A DNA stretch of 64,000 nt from positions 511,943-575,942 of the forward strand of contig NZ_DDHJ01000004.1 of assembly GCF_002338065.1 (NCBI RefSeq), written 5' to 3'. The notes under the pieces are model-generated. The model had not been told where the DNA came from. It ran no database searches and saw only the letters and a list, made by a program, of their open reading frames with translations. The translations under genes were made by a program, and so were the position numbers. Shown one piece after another: positions 61,176 to 64,000 of this stretch (position 1 is its first letter; each line of letters starts with the position of its first letter). The stretch comes from Pseudomonas sp. UBA1879. GTDB taxonomy: Bacteria; Pseudomonadota; Gammaproteobacteria; Pseudomonadales; Pseudomonadaceae.

Positions 61176-63653
61176 TCAGGTTCTGGCCGAGACCTTCAAC
61201 AGCACGCGCGACAGCTGGTCGATGGAGTAGGGCTTGTGCAGCAGTTCAAAGCCCGCCGATCCGTTTTCCGCCAGCACGTGGCTGTAGCCCGAGGTCAGCA
61301 CCACCGGGAGGTGGGGGAAGCTATTGCGCAGCGCGTGAGCCAGCTCCACGCCGCTCATCCCCGGCATCACCACGTCGGAGAACACCACATCAAACGCGTT
61401 CGGCGCCGCGTGCAGGTGCGTCAGCGCCTCTTGCCCACTGCGTGCCAGTGTCGGGACATAGCCCAGCTCAGATAACGCCTGAATCGCAAACGTCCCGACG
61501 TCGGTGTTGTCTTCCACGACCAGGACGCGCGTACCATGCCCGTCTTCAAGTTCGGCAGGGGGCTGCCTTTGATCAAGCGCCCGACCTCGCGCCTTCACAC
61601 GCGGCAGGTAGAGCGTAAACGTCGTGCCCCTGCCCACCTCGCTGACCACCGCGATTTCGCCCCCGGACTGTTTGGCGAAACCGAATACCTGACTGAGCCC
61701 CAGCCCCGTGCCTTCGCCGACCCCTTTGGTGGTGTAGAAGGGTTCGAAGATCTGGTCCAGCTGGGGCGCCGGAATCCCCGAGCCGGTGTCGGTAATGGAC
61801 ACCGCTACGAAAGGCTGATGGGCCGCAGGATGCAACCGAATGGCCGGCATGGATTCAACGCCGCGCACCGCGATCGACAACTTGCCCTCGCCCTGCATGG
61901 CGTCCCGTGCGTTCGCGACCATGTTGACCAGCGCGGTGTCGAACTGACTGGGATCGGCGTCCACGAAACAGGGCGCGTCGGTGAGTTCGATCACGGTTTC
62001 GATGCGCGAGCCGGTGAGCGTGTCCATCATGGCGGTGATCGCGCGGACGTTGTCGCAGACGCTGAACACCTCGGGTTGCAAGGCTTGCCGCCGCGCGAAC
62101 GCCAGCAGCTGGCCCGTGAGTTTTGCGGCCCGGTCCACGGTTTCGGAAATGGCGGTCACGTAGCGCAGCCGTTTTTCGTCCGTGAGCGACGGCCGCATCA
62201 GCAGGTCGGTCGAGGAGCGAATGACCGTCAGCAGGTTGTTGAAGTCGTGGGCCACGCCGCCCGTGAGCTGACCCACTGCCTCCATTTTCTGCGACTGGCG
62301 CAGGGCTTCGGCCTGTTCCTTTTCGGTGGTGACGTGCCGACCTGCGGCGTAGACGCGACCGTCCTGAAAGGTGCCGGTCCAACTGAACCATTTGTACGTG
62401 CCGTCCTTGTGCCGCAGCCGAAATTCGTACGGCGTGATCAACGGCGCCTCGAAGATCCCGGTGAAGGCGGCGAACGCCGCAAGCAGGTCATCAGGGTGGG
62501 TGTAATCAGAAAACGTGGTGCCGACCAGTTCCCGCTCCGACCAGCCGAGCTGTTCGGTCCAGCGCGCGTTGACCTCGTCCAGCGTGCCATTGGGCGAGGC
62601 AATGACCAATAATTCCTGGGATAAACCCCACGCGCGGTCGCGCTCGCGGGTGCGCATCGCCAGGTTCGCCGCCTGATCCTTTTCCGTCGTGATGTCGCGC
62701 CCGCTGCAATAAATTTTGCCGCCCTCCAGCACCGCGACCCACGCCAGCCAGCGGTAGCTACCATCGCGGTGTCGGTAGCGATTCTGAAACCGTGAAATGG
62801 GCCGGCCCTTGATCGCCTGACTGAAAATCGCCTGACTGGCCACAAGATCGTCGGGATGCACGAAGGACAGAAAAGCGGTCTTGAGCTCTTCGGGCGACCA
62901 CCCCAATGCGATGGTCCACGCCGGGTTCGACGCCTCGATCATGCCTTGAGCGTTGATGACGGAGAGCAAATCCGGGCTGAGCAACCAGGTGCGGCTGCGC
63001 TCGGTGACGCGCTCGTTGACCCTGGTTTCCAGCTGGGAATTGAGGTCGCGCAATTCGTCCTGACTGAGACGCAGGCGCTGATCGGCGCGATGGCGCTCGA
63101 TGGCCAGCGCTGCCGTTTGCGCAAGGACCGACATCGCTTCGATATCACTGGGGGTCGGCGAGCGTGGTTCGGCGTAGTACACCGCGAAGGTCCCCAGCAC
63201 GACGCCATCCGCCGCTTTGATCGGCATCGACCAACAGGCCCGCAGACCGTGAGAGAGCGCCAGGTCGGTGTAGCCTTCCCACAACGGGCTGGTGGCAATG
63301 TCATCGACGTAAACCGGGGTGCCGCGCCATGCAGCCGTACCGCAGGAGCCGATGCCCTCACCGATGGCGATGCCATGAACCACTTCGTTGTAGGGGGTCG
63401 GCAAGCTTGGCGCGGCCCCGTGCAGCATGTACTGCCCGTCCTCGCTGAGGAACAGCACGGAGGCCTTCATGTCAGTGCTCTGGGATTCCACAGCCAGCAG
63501 CAGATTGCTGAGCACGTCAGCGAGCGGAATGCCCGAGGCAATCTGACCCAGCACATGCCTTTCCCGCTCGATCAGTGCGAACGGCGAAAAGGTGCCTCCC
63601 TGGAGGCTCAAATCGATGGAGGGCTTTTCGCCCGCTTGATCAGACACGGTCAT
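61176..63653 (-). CDS. hybrid sensor histidine kinase (GAF-PAS-PAS-HisKA-HATPase-REC)
   Basis: An 825-residue cytoplasmic hybrid kinase. A GAF domain occupies about 30-190 (GEGIGSCGTAAWRGTPVYVDD), a short coiled coil 190-220, two PAS domains with PAC motifs about 222-340 and 345-460, HisKA about 470-535 with the phosphorylated His in GGVAHDFNNLLTVIR, HATPase about 575-690 (GLGLSQVFGFAKQSGG) and a receiver at 710-820 (FSDVVMPGMSG, Asp phosphoacceptor). There is no membrane segment, no Hpt domain and no response regulator beside it, so it likely signals through its own receiver to a separate output protein. Confidence 0.92.
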   Translation of the reverse strand: MTVSDQAGEKPSIDLSLQGGTFSPFALIERERHVLGQIASGIPLADVLSNLLLAVESQSTDMKASVLFLSEDGQYMLHGAAPSLPTPYNEVVHGIAIGEGIGSCGTAAWRGTPVYVDDIATSPLWEGYTDLALSHGLRACWSMPIKAADGVVLGTFAVYYAEPRSPTPSDIEAMSVLAQTAALAIERHRADQRLRLSQDELRDLNSQLETRVNERVTERSRTWLLSPDLLSVINAQGMIEASNPAWTIALGWSPEELKTAFLSFVHPDDLVASQAIFSQAIKGRPISRFQNRYRHRDGSYRWLAWVAVLEGGKIYCSGRDITTEKDQAANLAMRTRERDRAWGLSQELLVIASPNGTLDEVNARWTEQLGWSERELVGTTFSDYTHPDDLLAAFAAFTGIFEAPLITPYEFRLRHKDGTYKWFSWTGTFQDGRVYAAGRHVTTEKEQAEALRQSQKMEAVGQLTGGVAHDFNNLLTVIRSSTDLLMRPSLTDEKRLRYVTAISETVDRAAKLTGQLLAFARRQALQPEVFSVCDNVRAITAMMDTLTGSRIETVIELTDAPCFVDADPSQFDTALVNMVANARDAMQGEGKLSIAVRGVESMPAIRLHPAAHQPFVAVSITDTGSGIPAPQLDQIFEPFYTTKGVGEGTGLGLSQVFGFAKQSGGEIAVVSEVGRGTTFTLYLPRVKARGRALDQRQPPAELEDGHGTRVLVVEDNTDVGTFAIQALSELGYVPTLARSGQEALTHLHAAPNAFDVVFSDVVMPGMSGVELAHALRNSFPHLPVVLTSGYSHVLAENGSAGFELLHKPYSIDQLSRVLLKVSART

Positions 63654-63747
63654 CCGCTCGCAGCAATGAGGTAAGGTTTTGGATGTCAGCAGTGTCGGAA
63701 GATTCTACGTCACTCGCCGCCGTCGTGCTGTCCTTCGTCAATCTCGC

Positions 63748-64000
63748 TCAGCCGCCCCTGGCCTGGCCGGCCTGATCGGCGATTTCGTTCCACATGTGCA
63801 TCGCCACATAGGCTCGCCAGGGACGCCACCCCTGAGCGTGCTTCAACTGGTCCGATTTGCGTATCAGGTCCGGCAGCGCACGGGTGATGGCCTGCATCAA
63901 TACCAGGTCGGTCGCTGGCCACGCATCTGCATCACGCCAGGCGCGCATGGCGACGTATTCCACCGTCCATGGCCCAATGCCGGGCAGGTCGAGCAGTTGC
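63748..64000 (-). CDS. DNA-3-methyladenine glycosylase II (AlkA family), partial
   Basis: The gene runs off the right edge; the part seen is its C-terminal 84 or so residues. LLDLPGIGPWTVEYVAMRAW is the helix-hairpin-helix of the alkylpurine glycosylases and the Asp in PATDLVLMQAI is the catalytic acid. The C-terminal helix WRPWRAYVAMHMWNE also fits AlkA. It removes alkylated bases in base-excision repair. The start is outside the window. Confidence 0.85.
   Translation of the reverse strand, partial: QLLDLPGIGPWTVEYVAMRAWRDADAWPATDLVLMQAITRALPDLIRKSDQLKHAQGWRPWRAYVAMHMWNEIADQAGQARGG

Overview
The window reads as a chromosomal segment of a Pseudomonas. The strongest clues are an MvaT/MvaU-type H-NS-like nucleoid protein (a Pseudomonas-specific family), a degradative HMG-CoA reductase of the P. 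mevalonii type, an AmiC/AmiR amide-regulation pair and high-GC codon use. A complete zeaxanthin-glucoside carotenoid cluster suggests a yellow-pigmented, plant- or surface-associated species; that last point is inference. No tRNA, rRNA, transposase, integrase, phage gene or CRISPR array was found. The region looks accessory: mostly metabolic islands with their own regulators, plus three sites where genes have lost their 5' or 3' parts.

Layout. 0-6.5 kb: alpha/beta hydrolase, a divergent TetR/SDR pair, a recombination scar joining two 5'-truncated genes, a tiny DUF2256 gene with a membrane-anchored partner, a divergent SDR/HxlR pair, and a DUF1206 membrane protein. 6.5-25.8 kb: a large catabolic island. 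It holds a 3-hydroxyacyl-CoA dehydrogenase-like enzyme, an ATP-NAD kinase-like protein, a divergent GcvPA/GcvPB-like pair, a class III aminotransferase, a semialdehyde dehydrogenase, an IclR regulator, two SDRs, a polar-amino-acid ABC importer, an HcnA-HcnB-like fusion, a DapA-like lyase, an old-yellow-enzyme reductase and a DAO-type oxidase. A TGTGCGC/GCGCACA motif precedes six transcription units here, including the iclR gene itself, so the island looks like one regulon. Its substrate is not known to me; an imported amino acid, imino acid or opine is the best guess. 25.8-27.8 kb: DJ-1/PfpI protein, MvaU-like protein, small secreted protein.

27.8-35.3 kb: carotenoid cluster crtE | fni-crtX-crtY-crtI-crtB | crtZ, with every junction in the central operon overlapping. 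35.5-36.6 kb: HAD phosphatase and a 5'-truncated HxlR gene. 36.6-42.5 kb: SMP-30 lactonase-like protein, TctA-like permease with a small membrane partner, class II HMG-CoA reductase (mvaA) and a divergent MocR regulator. Together these look like a mevalonate or mevalonolactone uptake and degradation module. 42.6-50.6 kb: a seven-gene operon amiC-amiR-permease-permease-binding protein-acetamidase/formamidase-double ATPase. It is preceded by an intrinsic terminator immediately upstream of amiC, which points to control by AmiR antitermination.

50.8-52.8 kb: a divergent MDR oxidoreductase/LysR pair. 52.8-56.0 kb: LysR diverging from a D-threonine aldolase/D-serine dehydratase-like gene, RidA and a HAD hydrolase. 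56.1-59.8 kb: cytochrome b561 and three glycosyltransferases. 59.8-64 kb: an MFS exporter, a GAF-PAS-PAS-kinase-receiver hybrid sensor, and an AlkA-type glycosylase cut by the right edge.
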